Below, piece by piece: positions 35,345 through 43,835 of a stretch of DNA of 64,000 nt. Source of the DNA: Streptomyces spororaveus (GTDB lineage: Bacteria > Actinomycetota > Actinomycetes > Streptomycetales > Streptomycetaceae); assembly GCF_016755875.1 (NCBI RefSeq), contig NZ_BNED01000005.1, positions 1,240,001-1,304,000 of the forward strand. Reading direction: 5' to 3'. The notes below the pieces were generated by a model, which was not told the origin of the DNA, ran no database searches, and saw only the letters and a list, made by a program, of their open reading frames with translations. Position 1 is the first letter of the stretch; the number at the start of each line of letters is the position of its first letter. A program made the translations under genes and the position numbers.

Positions 35345-36112
35345 CCGTCGATTCTCCTTGTCGGCGCTGCCGGTGTTGGCTGTGAATGAGTTCCGATGAG
35401 GCGCGCGAGTGGGGGGGTGGACTTGTCGGGCGAGGAGGGTAGCGCCGAGCTCAGTGAGGTGGACGCCGTCGGTCCACAGCGAGAGGCCGGGCGGGAGGTT
35501 CTCGGCCGCGTTCTGGAACGCTTGTTGCACGTCCACGTAGCGGGCCCCCGCGGTCGCGGCCGCGGCCGCGGCAATTGTGTTGTACGCGGCCAGCATGTTG
35601 TTCATCTCGGCCACTGCGCCCAGATCGACGGCTCCGGCCCCCACCGTCGTCTCACCGATGCAGAGCACCTCCTTGCTGGCGGAGACGAGCACATCGAGCG
35701 TCTGCGCGTACAGGTCGGCGAACTCCTCCGGCCCGACGCCCTCCGCTTCCCTGCCGGCCTGATGGGCGCGCCACACGTCGTTGATGCCGCAGCCGATGAC
35801 CGCGACGTCGTACAGGGTCCCGCTGGCCTTCACGGTGTCGTGCACGATTCGGCGCACGTCGCGGATGGTTGCTCCGCCCTGGGCCCGGTTGTCATGCTCA
35901 AAGAGCGTGCCTGGATAGTCGGCCTGGAGTGCCAGCGCGACGAGGTACGGGTAGCCGCGCCGTTGCCACCCTTCCACGGTCACCGTCGCGCCGACCGGCG
36001 GGAGCCGGGTCTGGTCCGACATCACAGCCACGTGGGCCTGCAGGTGTTCCATGATGCTGGTCCCGAACCAGCCGACCCTCACGGTGCGCCCACGGGTGAC
36101 GTGCTCACCCAT
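35345..36112 (-). CDS. SGNH/GDSL-type hydrolase
   Basis: About 256 residues before the APH start. SGNH blocks: GTSIMEH (block I, Ser near residue 17), RAQGGATI (block II Gly), GCGINDVW (block III, Asn near 106), DGVHLTELG (block V, Asp/His near 212). It is probably an esterase or acetylhydrolase, with no signal peptide, so cytoplasmic. The ATG at 36112 overlaps the NUDIX stop. The stop codon normally expected is missing and the frame continues into the phosphotransferase. Confidence 0.7.
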
Positions 36113-36626
36113 GGGTCGTGCCTGTGGAGGCAGTCGCGGACGCACCGGCCTGGGCGCCGAGGGGCCAGGGGTACTCGCTGTACGTGACACCGTCGGCGAT
36201 GTGCTGCAGAGCAATGCCGAGGTACGGGGGCATAGGCTCCGGGAGGTTGGTGGCCTTGTGCCACTCCCAGCCCTGGCACTTGTCCGGCTCCGGGTTACCG
36301 ATCTGGCCGTGCCAGTTGTTGACCTCGAAGAAGAACGCGATCCGTCGCGACCCGGAGTGGGTGGAGACGTGGTGCATCAGGTGCACGAACCGTACGTCGC
36401 CGGGCTTGACGGTGGCGCCGGTCTCCTCGGTGAACTCCCGAGCAGCCGCCCTCGTGGCGGGTTCGTGGTCCTCCATCAGCCCGGCCGGTACCTGGTACAT
36501 GTCGGGGAACACTGGCTGACTGCTGCGGCGCCCCATCAGGATCTCGTCGCCGTGGCGGACGATCAGGTGGACGTCGGCGTAGTGAGCGGTGTAAGTGCGG
36601 CCGGACCCGACGGTCTTCTCCGGCAT
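36105..36626 (-). CDS. NUDIX hydrolase
   Basis: A 173-residue NUDIX protein. The box GLMEDHEPATRAAAREFTEETGA fits the consensus apart from a D-H-E shift. The flanking LMGRRSSQPVFPDMYQVPAG is typical. ATG at 36626 with GGAGGAG upstream. First gene of the - strand operon NUDIX, SGNH, APH, P-loop kinase, all joined by overlaps. This suggests a small-molecule modification or salvage pathway, but the product is unknown. Confidence 0.8.
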   Translation of the reverse strand: MPEKTVGSGRTYTAHYADVHLIVRHGDEILMGRRSSQPVFPDMYQVPAGLMEDHEPATRAAAREFTEETGATVKPGDVRFVHLMHHVSTHSGSRRIAFFFEVNNWHGQIGNPEPDKCQGWEWHKATNLPEPMPPYLGIALQHIADGVTYSEYPWPLGAQAGASATASTGTTHG

Positions 36627-36827
36627 GGCTCTCCTCCGATTGTCAAGGCCGGTCACGCTACAGCGCCTCTTCGTGGCCGGCAGCCGATTTCGGTCGCCGG
36701 CACTCTCCCCGAGGCCCGTCTGTCAGGGGATGTCTCGCAGCTCGTGCAGCAGCAGCGATCCCACCCAGCAGTCCCACAGGGCGCCTTGGGACATGGAGCG
36801 GAACCTCAGGGTTCCGTCATGTCGGGA

Positions 36828-37673
36828 TCACGCTCTGAGGGGCGTGGGCGGCGTGACGCCGGTCAGCTCCTCGGCCCGCTGACGCAGGTGGGGAGCAAGC
36901 TCTTCGTACCAGCCGCGGCCTACGGCCTGGAGCATCTCGGCGAGGGCGATCTGCTCGGCGAGGCGCCCGGCATCCGTCTCCAGGATGTCCGCGAACTCCT
37001 TGCGGACACGCTCGGCAACGGCCGGGACACGGAGGCTGTTGACGTACAGCATGGCGGGGTCGTAGCCGAGGGGGACAGCTCCCCAGCGTTCCCAGTCCAG
37101 CAGGACGAAGGGGTGTCCGGTGATGTTGGCCCACTGGAGATCGGCGTGGCCGGTGACGCGTTCGGTGATGGCCGGCGCAGGGATGCCGAGGAATTCGGGG
37201 AACACGCGATCGGCCCACTCCTGGCGGATGGTTGTCCGCGGGGGCTCGGCGTCGGCGAGGGCGTCCAGGCTGTTTCGCAGGTCGCTCCACCAGTCATCGG
37301 GCAGGTGCGGGTCCTCGACGAGGTCGGGCGTCTCCGGGGAGATCACCGGCTGGGCGATGTAGTCGATCAGTTCGCCCTCGAAGACGTAGGGGTCGGACTC
37401 CCAGCGGTGCAGGCCGTGCAGGTGCGGGCGGGAGACCAGGCCGGAGATCCGCTCCTCGGCGACCACGATCCCCTCCGTCATCGCGGCTGATGCCTTCGCG
37501 ATCTCTCCACAGTGGACGCGCAACCACCGGTCATCGGTGGTGCGGGAGCCGATGGTGCGGCCGAGCCAGCCCCAGGAGACCGGGCCGGTCGCGGTGGTAC
37601 CGAAGTGGTCGCAGGCGCGGGCCAGGGCATGCTCCATGCGGCCTTGAGTCTCGTCATCCTTGGGCGAGTACAT
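36828..37673 (-). CDS. phosphotransferase (APH fold)
   Basis: A 281-residue APH-like protein with VTGHADLQWANI near residue 174 (catalytic loop, H-x-D-x-x-x-x-N) and VLLDWERWG near 190. The N-terminal half is shorter and more diverged than in the 34517 product. ATG with GAGGAAGG 6 nt upstream. The start overlaps the end of the aldo/keto reductase gene, so it is the last gene of that operon. Substrate unknown. Confidence 0.7.
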   Translation of the reverse strand: MYSPKDDETQGRMEHALARACDHFGTTATGPVSWGWLGRTIGSRTTDDRWLRVHCGEIAKASAAMTEGIVVAEERISGLVSRPHLHGLHRWESDPYVFEGELIDYIAQPVISPETPDLVEDPHLPDDWWSDLRNSLDALADAEPPRTTIRQEWADRVFPEFLGIPAPAITERVTGHADLQWANITGHPFVLLDWERWGAVPLGYDPAMLYVNSLRVPAVAERVRKEFADILETDAGRLAEQIALAEMLQAVGRGWYEELAPHLRQRAEELTGVTPPTPLRA

Positions 37674-38548
37674 CGGTGACCTTCCTCAAGTGGTCGGGTG
37701 CGAGCGGGGCGGCGGCGGCCTCTTGCGCGGCGGACCGGTGCTCGGGGGTGCTCGCGGACAGCAGTACCACGTCGAGGCTGGGGCAGGAGACGGCGGCGAG
37801 GAGACAGGCTGCGGCCGGCGCACTGCCAGGGCGAATGTAGTCGGCGAGTTCGGGTGTGGTCAGGCGCGGGAGTTCTCCGCCGTGCAGAGGCGAGGAGCCG
37901 AACGTGGCCAGGCCCGCTGCACGAGCTTGCACCAGGGGGCCGCGGCCGTCCATGGCGAGGCTGATGGGCCGGGCCATGACCAGGCTCACCGGGAGCTGTA
38001 CGGCGCGCAGATGGTGTTCACCCGATCCGGCGGCTTCCCGCGCGAGGTCGAGGAGTTCGGTGACGGTGAACGCGCCGGAGGTGAAGGCGGACCAGGCGGC
38101 CACGCCGTACCCTCTGATGCGCCCGGCGTGGGCGAACTCCTCCAGCACGGCGAATGCCGCGCGCAGCCGCTCGTGCAGCGCCTCGCGGTCGAGGTGGGCG
38201 TGCTCGGGGTTGTGGACGAACACGATATCGGCGCGGCCGAGGACGTCCAGGGACCGGTCCGTCTGCCACCGCAGGAATTCGGGAGCGAGGCTATGACCGG
38301 CGGCGGCCTGGTCGTCGGCGAGGATGCCCTGCTGGACCGCCGCGGCGCCCTCCTCCTTGCCGAAGAACCCCGTCTTCGTGGACACCTTGACCTGCGGGTG
38401 CTCGGCGAGGACCGGGGCGAGTTCCTGGTGCGCGCGGCCGTAGTTGGGGGGCGGTGTCGATCCAGGCCGTGCCCTGAGAGCAGGCGGTGCGCGCCGCTTC
38501 GGCGACGTCGCTCACCTTGTACGTGCCCAGACCGAGCGAGGCGGTCAC
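37654..38548 (-). pseudogene. aldo/keto reductase with frameshift
   Basis: The N-terminus (SLGLGTYKVSDVAEAAR, AWIDTAP) reads in one frame from the GTG at 38548, and the rest (VKVSTKTGFFGKEEG, FVHNPEHAHL, GRIRGYGVAAW) in another. The join is a run of six G at 38446-38451. With five, the sequence would read DTAPNYGRAHQELAP, the standard D-T-A-x-x-Y-G active-site motif with the catalytic Tyr. It is either a one-base sequencing error or a recent frameshift. Otherwise the gene is full length (about 297 residues). Confidence 0.7.
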
Positions 38549-39222
38549 CGGCTGCTCCCGACCACGGCCGCGGCCTGTCCTGCGACCAGCGCGGTCATGA
38601 CCTGCGCGGCCTGGTCGACCGTGAGCCCGGAGTGCTGTGCGAGCACGGCGAGGGTGACCGGCCCGCCTTCGGCGAGGAGGTGCAGGAGCGGGGCTACAGG
38701 GAGGGCGAAGGCGAACTCCTTACCCGCGCCGGCGAGCGTCACCACCTGGTCGTCCTGGTCGAGGTAGGCGCGGGGGGCGGTGAGCTTGACCGTGGTCCGG
38801 GGCTCGGCGGGCACGGCGCCCAGGTGGGGCAGGGACAGGCGGGGGCGTCCGGGGGTGGGTCCCGTCGATCGAGGGGCCCAACGGTCGAGCACGTCCGGCT
38901 CGTCGAGGAGCGTCAGGACATCCTTGCGTACGGCTTCGAGGTAGGCGGCCCGCTCGCCCTGGTTGCTGTGCCGGGGGACGTCCTGGCGGACGGTGGCATT
39001 GACGCGTAGCTCGTCCACTGCCCAGCCCAGGAATTCGGCGCCGGTCTGCGTGGCGAGCCCGAACGTGAGGTGCAGGGAGGCGGTGCCCTGGTCTGCGGTG
39101 ACGGCGTGCCACCAGCCGCGCGGTAGGTAGAGCACATCGCCGGGCGTGAGCACGATGTCCGCAATCGGCTCCCCGGTCGGGGCCTCGGGGGGCTTCGACG
39201 TCGCGCCATGCAGGCGCCTGCC
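38545..39222 (-). pseudogene. JmjC/cupin oxygenase, N-terminus lost
   Basis: The frame contains the second half of a JmjC/ROX-like cupin: IADIVLTPGDVLYLPRGWWHAVTAD (second metal His), then a helical and winged-helix-like end (LAQHSGLTVDQAAQVMTAL). The first half with the H-x-D metal site is absent. Upstream of about 39222 the sequence switches to an unrelated methyltransferase fragment on the other strand. The gene is therefore cut at a recombination junction. Its end overlaps the aldo/keto reductase start. Confidence 0.65.
39210..39221. repeat. 12-bp palindrome at a gene-gene junction
   Basis: GCAGGCGCCTGC, a perfect palindrome, lies exactly where the truncated cupin gene ends and just before the methyltransferase fragment begins. 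Confidence 0.5.
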
Positions 39223-39230
39223 GGGTCGGA

Positions 39231-39341
39231 CCGTAAATGCAGCACGGATCGCCGACCCACACCCCGCACTCACCGACGTCTCGGCCCACCTCCTGGTCAT
39301 CGCCTACGCCGTCCCCGGCAGAGCCCGAATCGGCAAGTAAC
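39231..39341 (+). pseudogene. C-terminal fragment of a SAM methyltransferase
   Basis: About 35 codons (VNAARIADPHPALTDVSAHLLVIA) match the C-terminus of the methyltransferase at 26265 (AARLAEPHTALTDASAHILAIT) and end at TAA. The rest of the gene is missing; its 5' neighbour is the truncated cupin gene on the opposite strand. A relic left by a deletion or insertion. Confidence 0.6.
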
Positions 39342-39371
39342 TCACCCAGCATCAACACGGCCGGGTACCCC

Positions 39372-41417
39372 TCACCCCCGCCCCCGCGGCGCTACGCAGG
39401 TACGGTCGGTGAAGAACCAGGCCCCCTTGGCGCATGTGGCGCCCAGAACCCGCCCCTTCTCCCGGAGCCACGGATAGCGGCCTTGCAACTCCGCAAAGTT
39501 GTCGTTCGTCACGACCATCGCACCAGAGTCATCCGCAATAGCCGCGACGAGGGCATCCCCCTTGCCCTCCGTACCGGCCGGCGGCTGGATGATGTCGCCC
39601 TTGCTAAGGGCGGCCACCACCGCTTCCCGTTCTGCGTCCGAGACCTTGTGCCGGAAGGTGGCATCGACCACGACGTGGATGTCGGCCTCGGGATACTTCT
39701 TGGCGAGCGCCGCCCGCGCGGCTTGGAGCTGGGAGAAGCTCGGGTGGTCGTCATCCTCATAGACCCCCGGACGGACCGGTGAATGACCGATCCAGGCGAG
39801 GTTGGAGCCGTCGATGACCAGGGTGTGTGGGCCTCCGTCGACCTTGACCGGCCGAGCCTTGGGCGGCACCGGCACGGGGCGGGCACCCCCTGCCGAGGGG
39901 GTCGACCCGAGGGGGTCCGGATTCGAGTTGGCCTTCAGCAGGCGGTCCAGTTCCTCCCGGACCTCGGGTGTGGGCCCACCCGAACCAAAACTTTCGACCT
40001 CCTGGTCGACCACTACTTCCCCCGTGTGCTCCAACGTGGCCTTGACGTGGAGTAGCCCGTTGGAGTCGTACGTGTACTCCAGATCGAAGCGGGACTCGTC
40101 GCGGACCCGCGGCGTGGGGTACGTGAGGGTGAGCTCGGTGAGCTGCACGTTGTCGCGGTGGGCGAGCTCCTTGTCCGGGTCGCCCTCCCAGATCTCCACG
40201 GACAGCTTCCGCGCGTGGTCCTTCTGCGGCGTGTAGCTCTTGCGCTCCTTCCAGGGCAGCGGCGAGTTCCTGGGGATGATCTGGCTGAACCGCTTGCGTC
40301 CCGCGGAGTCCTTGACCATCGTGCCAAGCGCATGGCTGGTGGCGACCTGGATGACCCCCTCAGTCTCACCAGCGAGCACCGCCGCCGCGATCGACGCTCC
40401 GCGCGCTACCGCCGTCATCGGGTCACACAGCTCGGTCGGCACTGGCTCCATCTGGAGTGCTTCGGCCACCGCGGCCCGCACGCTAGGAATCTGACTCGTA
40501 CCACCGATCATGAGGATCTCGTCCACGTCGAGCGGGGCCATGTGCAGGTCCCTCAGGCACTGCTCCACCGGCGCGAGGGCGCGGTCGACGAGGTCGCTGA
40601 TCGCCTCCTCCAGCTCCCCCTGGTGGATCTCGACGCCGACACCGTCGGGAGTGATCACCGTGACGAACGGCTGGGAAGAGAGCAAGATCTTGTTCCGCTC
40701 CACGTCCAGCCGGAACTGCCGCTCCTGCGCCGGAGTCCAGGCCCTGCGCGCGGGCGCCCGTTCAAGGACGAGTTCGCGCAGCCGCCGGTCGATCTCCAGA
40801 CCTCCGAGCTCCGTCACCCCGCGTGACGCGCGCTCCTCGAAGAACCCATCCGAGTAGTCGAGCACGGTCACATCGATGGTGCCCCCACCCCAGTCGAAGA
40901 CCAGGATCTGGGAATCCTCGCGGAAGTCGTGAACGTACGAGATGGCGGCTGCTGTCGGCTCGTTGAGCAAGGCCTGGACCTCAATGCCGGCGAACCGTGC
41001 CGCCGCCCTGGTCCGGTACCGCGCGGCGCCCGTCGCGTTGGCGGGCACGGTGATCACGGCGCGCTCGATGTCAGTGAGGTTGTGCTGGGCGCCGTCGCGC
41101 ATGGCGGTGAAGACACCGGCCGCGACAGTGGTCGCCGCGAAGCGCTTGCCCTGAATGGTCACGTACTCGTCGCTCTTGAGGAGCCGCTTGCAGGCTTCGG
41201 CCGCCTCTTCGGAGCGGAGTTTGGCCTCCCAACCGAACAGAGGGCCACGCCGCAGCGAGCTGACGCCCACCACTGAGGGGAAGAGCTGCTCGAACCCAGG
41301 GCGCCGCCAGTCGGCGTCGATGTGGTGGGCATCGAGCGGCAGCACCTCGACATCCTCACCTTGCCACTGGGCCACGACCGAGTTAGTCGTACCGAAATCG
41401 ATTCCTGTCGAGGTCAC
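39372..41417 (-). CDS. Hsp70-family chaperone fused to a NYN/PIN-like RNase domain
   Basis: A 681-residue protein. Residues 1-390 form an Hsp70 ATPase (TGIDFGTTNS, VITVPANATGAAR, LLNEPTAAAISY, VFDWGGGTIDV, LMIGGTSQIPSVR), followed by a beta-rich substrate-domain-like part (about 390-500). From about 525 to 665 comes a NYN/Zc3h12a-type domain: LVIDGSNLAW, ADIHVVVDATF, GKGDALVAAIADD, VVTNDNFAEL. The spaced acidic residues fit a metal-dependent RNase. It is the last gene of a four-gene operon, coupled to the GrpE-like gene by ATGA. I infer a chaperone-controlled nuclease. Confidence 0.75.
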   Translation of the reverse strand: MTSTGIDFGTTNSVVAQWQGEDVEVLPLDAHHIDADWRRPGFEQLFPSVVGVSSLRRGPLFGWEAKLRSEEAAEACKRLLKSDEYVTIQGKRFAATTVAAGVFTAMRDGAQHNLTDIERAVITVPANATGAARYRTRAAARFAGIEVQALLNEPTAAAISYVHDFREDSQILVFDWGGGTIDVTVLDYSDGFFEERASRGVTELGGLEIDRRLRELVLERAPARRAWTPAQERQFRLDVERNKILLSSQPFVTVITPDGVGVEIHQGELEEAISDLVDRALAPVEQCLRDLHMAPLDVDEILMIGGTSQIPSVRAAVAEALQMEPVPTELCDPMTAVARGASIAAAVLAGETEGVIQVATSHALGTMVKDSAGRKRFSQIIPRNSPLPWKERKSYTPQKDHARKLSVEIWEGDPDKELAHRDNVQLTELTLTYPTPRVRDESRFDLEYTYDSNGLLHVKATLEHTGEVVVDQEVESFGSGGPTPEVREELDRLLKANSNPDPLGSTPSAGGARPVPVPPKARPVKVDGGPHTLVIDGSNLAWIGHSPVRPGVYEDDDHPSFSQLQAARAALAKKYPEADIHVVVDATFRHKVSDAEREAVVAALSKGDIIQPPAGTEGKGDALVAAIADDSGAMVVTNDNFAELQGRYPWLREKGRVLGATCAKGAWFFTDRTCVAPRGRG

Positions 41418-42031
41418 TTGGCATCGTCTCCCCGCGCGTCCACCGCGCTGGTCCCGTCCTGCTCCGGCAGGCTCCTCGGCACCGGGATCCGTCGCAGCTG
41501 CCCAGCGAGCAGCAGCTTGTCCGTCGCCTGGTCCACGTAGGCCGGCCGGACCAGCTCGAAGCCGTCGCCTTCGCCCTCGACGACGACGAAAAGTTCCTGC
41601 TCGTCGGCCTCCTCGACCACACGGACCCCCATATCGACGAGCGAGGCACGCACCGCCCGCCGGATGACCCTTGCCGCCTGGTCGGGGTTGCTGGCGACGA
41701 GATCAGTCTCGACCAGTCGCGCGATGTGCTCGTCCCGCGTCCGAAATGCCTCCAGCACACCTTGCCGCAGCGCCGCGTTGACCGTGGCGGGGGTGGGGCG
41801 GACGTCGTCCGGCAACTGCGCGATCAGTTCCGAGGCCCGTTCGGTGAACCGGGCGAGGAGCTGTGCCGGATGGAGGAGTTCGTCCGGCCTGAGCGTGCGC
41901 AGCTTCATGTCCGCCTCAAACTCCCGGACCTCTTTGCGGCGGGTCAGTCCGGTGGGCTTCTTGGCCTGCCCGGCCGCGCTCGGGTCGGACTTGCGAGGTG
42001 CGGAATTGCGGCGTGCGGACTTGCGGCTCAT
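41414..42031 (-). CDS. GrpE-like small protein
   Basis: A 205-residue protein with a basic N-terminus (MSRKSARRNSAPRKS), a helical middle (LLARFTERASELIAQL, ALRQGVLEAFRTRDEH) and a small beta end (ELFVVVEGEGDGFELVRPAYV) that recalls the GrpE beta-wing with its L-R-P-A-x-V. Its place between the Hsp70 gene and a J-like gene, with 4-nt overlaps on both sides, fits a nucleotide-exchange factor. Sequence evidence alone is weak. Confidence 0.45.
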   Translation of the reverse strand: MSRKSARRNSAPRKSDPSAAGQAKKPTGLTRRKEVREFEADMKLRTLRPDELLHPAQLLARFTERASELIAQLPDDVRPTPATVNAALRQGVLEAFRTRDEHIARLVETDLVASNPDQAARVIRRAVRASLVDMGVRVVEEADEQELFVVVEGEGDGFELVRPAYVDQATDKLLLAGQLRRIPVPRSLPEQDGTSAVDARGDDAK

Positions 42032-43758
42032 GAACTTGTCCTGTGGTCGTGATCGGGGCGCCGGGGCGCGGTCAGCAGGGTGGGAAGAAGGTCGGCGATC
42101 GCGCGGTCCCGCACCGCCGCGAGGTCCGCGGCGGCCCGGTGTGTGGTCCGGCGCGGCATCGCGGCGGGCCGCGGCGTCAGGGACCTAGGTCTAGCCGTGG
42201 GCAGTCGCAGGGCCGCGGGATCCAGCGGCAGTACGAAAAAGTCGGACCAGTCCTCGGTCCGCTCGGCCTGCTCGATACGGCGCATCGCCCAGTTGGCCTG
42301 CGCCGCCAGGTCGAGGTCCTCCCGGTCGGCCCGCCTGCGCTCGCGCCACTGGTGTTTCCAGTGCTCACTCTTGTGCGGCAGTCCCAGCTCCAGATACGGA
42401 TTGGCGGGCTGGTCCCGGTCGTTACGCCTGGTCCCACGCCGGCGCTCCAGCAGGGCCAGGTTTCCCTCGACCCGCCGGTCGGTTCGGGCGACGCGCGCCA
42501 GCGAGACGTAGGCGAGGTCGAGATTGTCGTCGAGCAGGGCGAGGTAGGCGAACATGTTCCATGCCTCGGCCGCGTGCTCGGCCGGCGCACCGTCGTAATC
42601 GACGAGCTTGTCTACCTGTGCCTGGGCTTTCTTCCTCTCGCCCTGACAGATGAGGTCGTAGGCCTGCCGCAGCGCCACGAGGGCGTAGAACGGGCCACGC
42701 GCTGGATTGACCGCCGCCCTCGGCTCCCACAGGGCGCACATCAGCCGCCACAGCCCACGGTCGGCGGGGATGTCCGGGTCCCAGGAGCCCGTCATGGCGC
42801 CCTCCCGCACCTTGCGCAGGCGCAGCACCAGCTCGCGGGGCAGCAGCTCCTCGAGTTCCTTGAGGACGTCCGTCTCGCCGTCGGTGATGCGCAGGAGCAG
42901 GTCGTAGAGGCTGCCGGGTGCCGACTCGACCGGCGCACCTGCCAGGAACGCCTCCCGCTCGGCGGGCTCGTCCCAGCCGAGGGAGCGTGCGAGGGCAGCG
43001 TCCGTCTTCTCTGGTGCGAGCCTGGCCAGCAGGTAGCTCTGTTCGCCGGCATTCGCCCGCAGGCTCCACGGCTGATGGCCTCGGTCCAGTACGCCTGCCT
43101 CGATGAGGTCGTCGACCACACCAAGGGGTGCCCACGGGACAACTGCCGCCAGTTGGTGAATGGTCAGCCCGTCCAACCTCCGCAGGTCGAGGGCCTGCTG
43201 AAGTGCGAAGGCTGCGGCGGGGTCTTCCTCGGCGAGGGGGAGGTCGTCCGCGCCGAGTTCTGCCGCCGGGACCGCGCCCGCGATGACCGCGAGGCGGCGC
43301 TCACCGGCCGGGGAGAGCCAGGGCAGGCCGGCTTCATGTACGACGGAGAGCACGGCGCCGGTCTGGGCGATGGCCCGGCCCGGTTCAGCGGCTTCGAGCA
43401 GTGCCTTGATGGCGGGGAGTAGCTGGGGCGTCGGCTGTCCATCCAGACAGGCACGAATCGTGTCTACTCCCCACCCCAGGGTTTCGTCCTCGGCGTCCAC
43501 GGAGTCCAACAGTCCCCGCAGTACGTCCTCGACACGCGTCACCGCCTCCGCGCCGAAGACCCCGGCCTTGCGCCACTTGCGCAACGCGAATCCGTCGACC
43601 GCGCCCCCGGGGACAGCCGCCGCGGTGGAGCGGCGGGCGGACCGCCGCGCCCGCCACGCCTCGACCATCTCAGATCGCGTCATCGACTCCGTGATCAGTG
43701 GTTCCCCCGCGCCGAATCCGCGTCCGGGTTGACCGGCCGAAGCGTCCTCGTTCCCCAT
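42028..43758 (-). CDS. large helical protein with J-domain-like C-terminal segment
   Basis: A 576-residue soluble protein of unknown family. Most of it is helical with leucine- and alanine-rich pairs that could be TPR-like (AAEAWNMFAYLALLDDNLDLAYVSLARV). Near residues 455-510 it reads NPYLELGLPHKSEHWKHQW...ANWAMRRIEQAERTEDW, similar in layout to a J-domain (x-P-Y-x-x-L-G) but without HPD. I infer an Hsp70 client adaptor. The start at 43758 follows a 77-nt gap after the helicase gene. The stop overlaps the next start. Confidence 0.5.
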   Translation of the reverse strand: MGNEDASAGQPGRGFGAGEPLITESMTRSEMVEAWRARRSARRSTAAAVPGGAVDGFALRKWRKAGVFGAEAVTRVEDVLRGLLDSVDAEDETLGWGVDTIRACLDGQPTPQLLPAIKALLEAAEPGRAIAQTGAVLSVVHEAGLPWLSPAGERRLAVIAGAVPAAELGADDLPLAEEDPAAAFALQQALDLRRLDGLTIHQLAAVVPWAPLGVVDDLIEAGVLDRGHQPWSLRANAGEQSYLLARLAPEKTDAALARSLGWDEPAEREAFLAGAPVESAPGSLYDLLLRITDGETDVLKELEELLPRELVLRLRKVREGAMTGSWDPDIPADRGLWRLMCALWEPRAAVNPARGPFYALVALRQAYDLICQGERKKAQAQVDKLVDYDGAPAEHAAEAWNMFAYLALLDDNLDLAYVSLARVARTDRRVEGNLALLERRRGTRRNDRDQPANPYLELGLPHKSEHWKHQWRERRRADREDLDLAAQANWAMRRIEQAERTEDWSDFFVLPLDPAALRLPTARPRSLTPRPAAMPRRTTHRAAADLAAVRDRAIADLLPTLLTAPRRPDHDHRTSS

Positions 43759-43786
43759 GCGACCCCACTCGTCTCCCGCGCTAAAA

Positions 43787-43807
43787 CCTGCGTCATATTT
43801 TGACAGG
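43787..43807. promoter_or_regulatory. AT-rich imperfect palindrome, possible promoter/operator
   Basis: In the only gap of the chaperone operon, CCTG-C-GTCA and TGAC-A-GG flank an AT-rich core (TATTT). AT-rich DNA is rare in this window, so this may be a -10 region or a repressor site giving the three downstream genes their own promoter. Confidence 0.35.
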
Positions 43808-43835
43808 TCTTCTCGGGATGGTCACAGGGCCCTCG

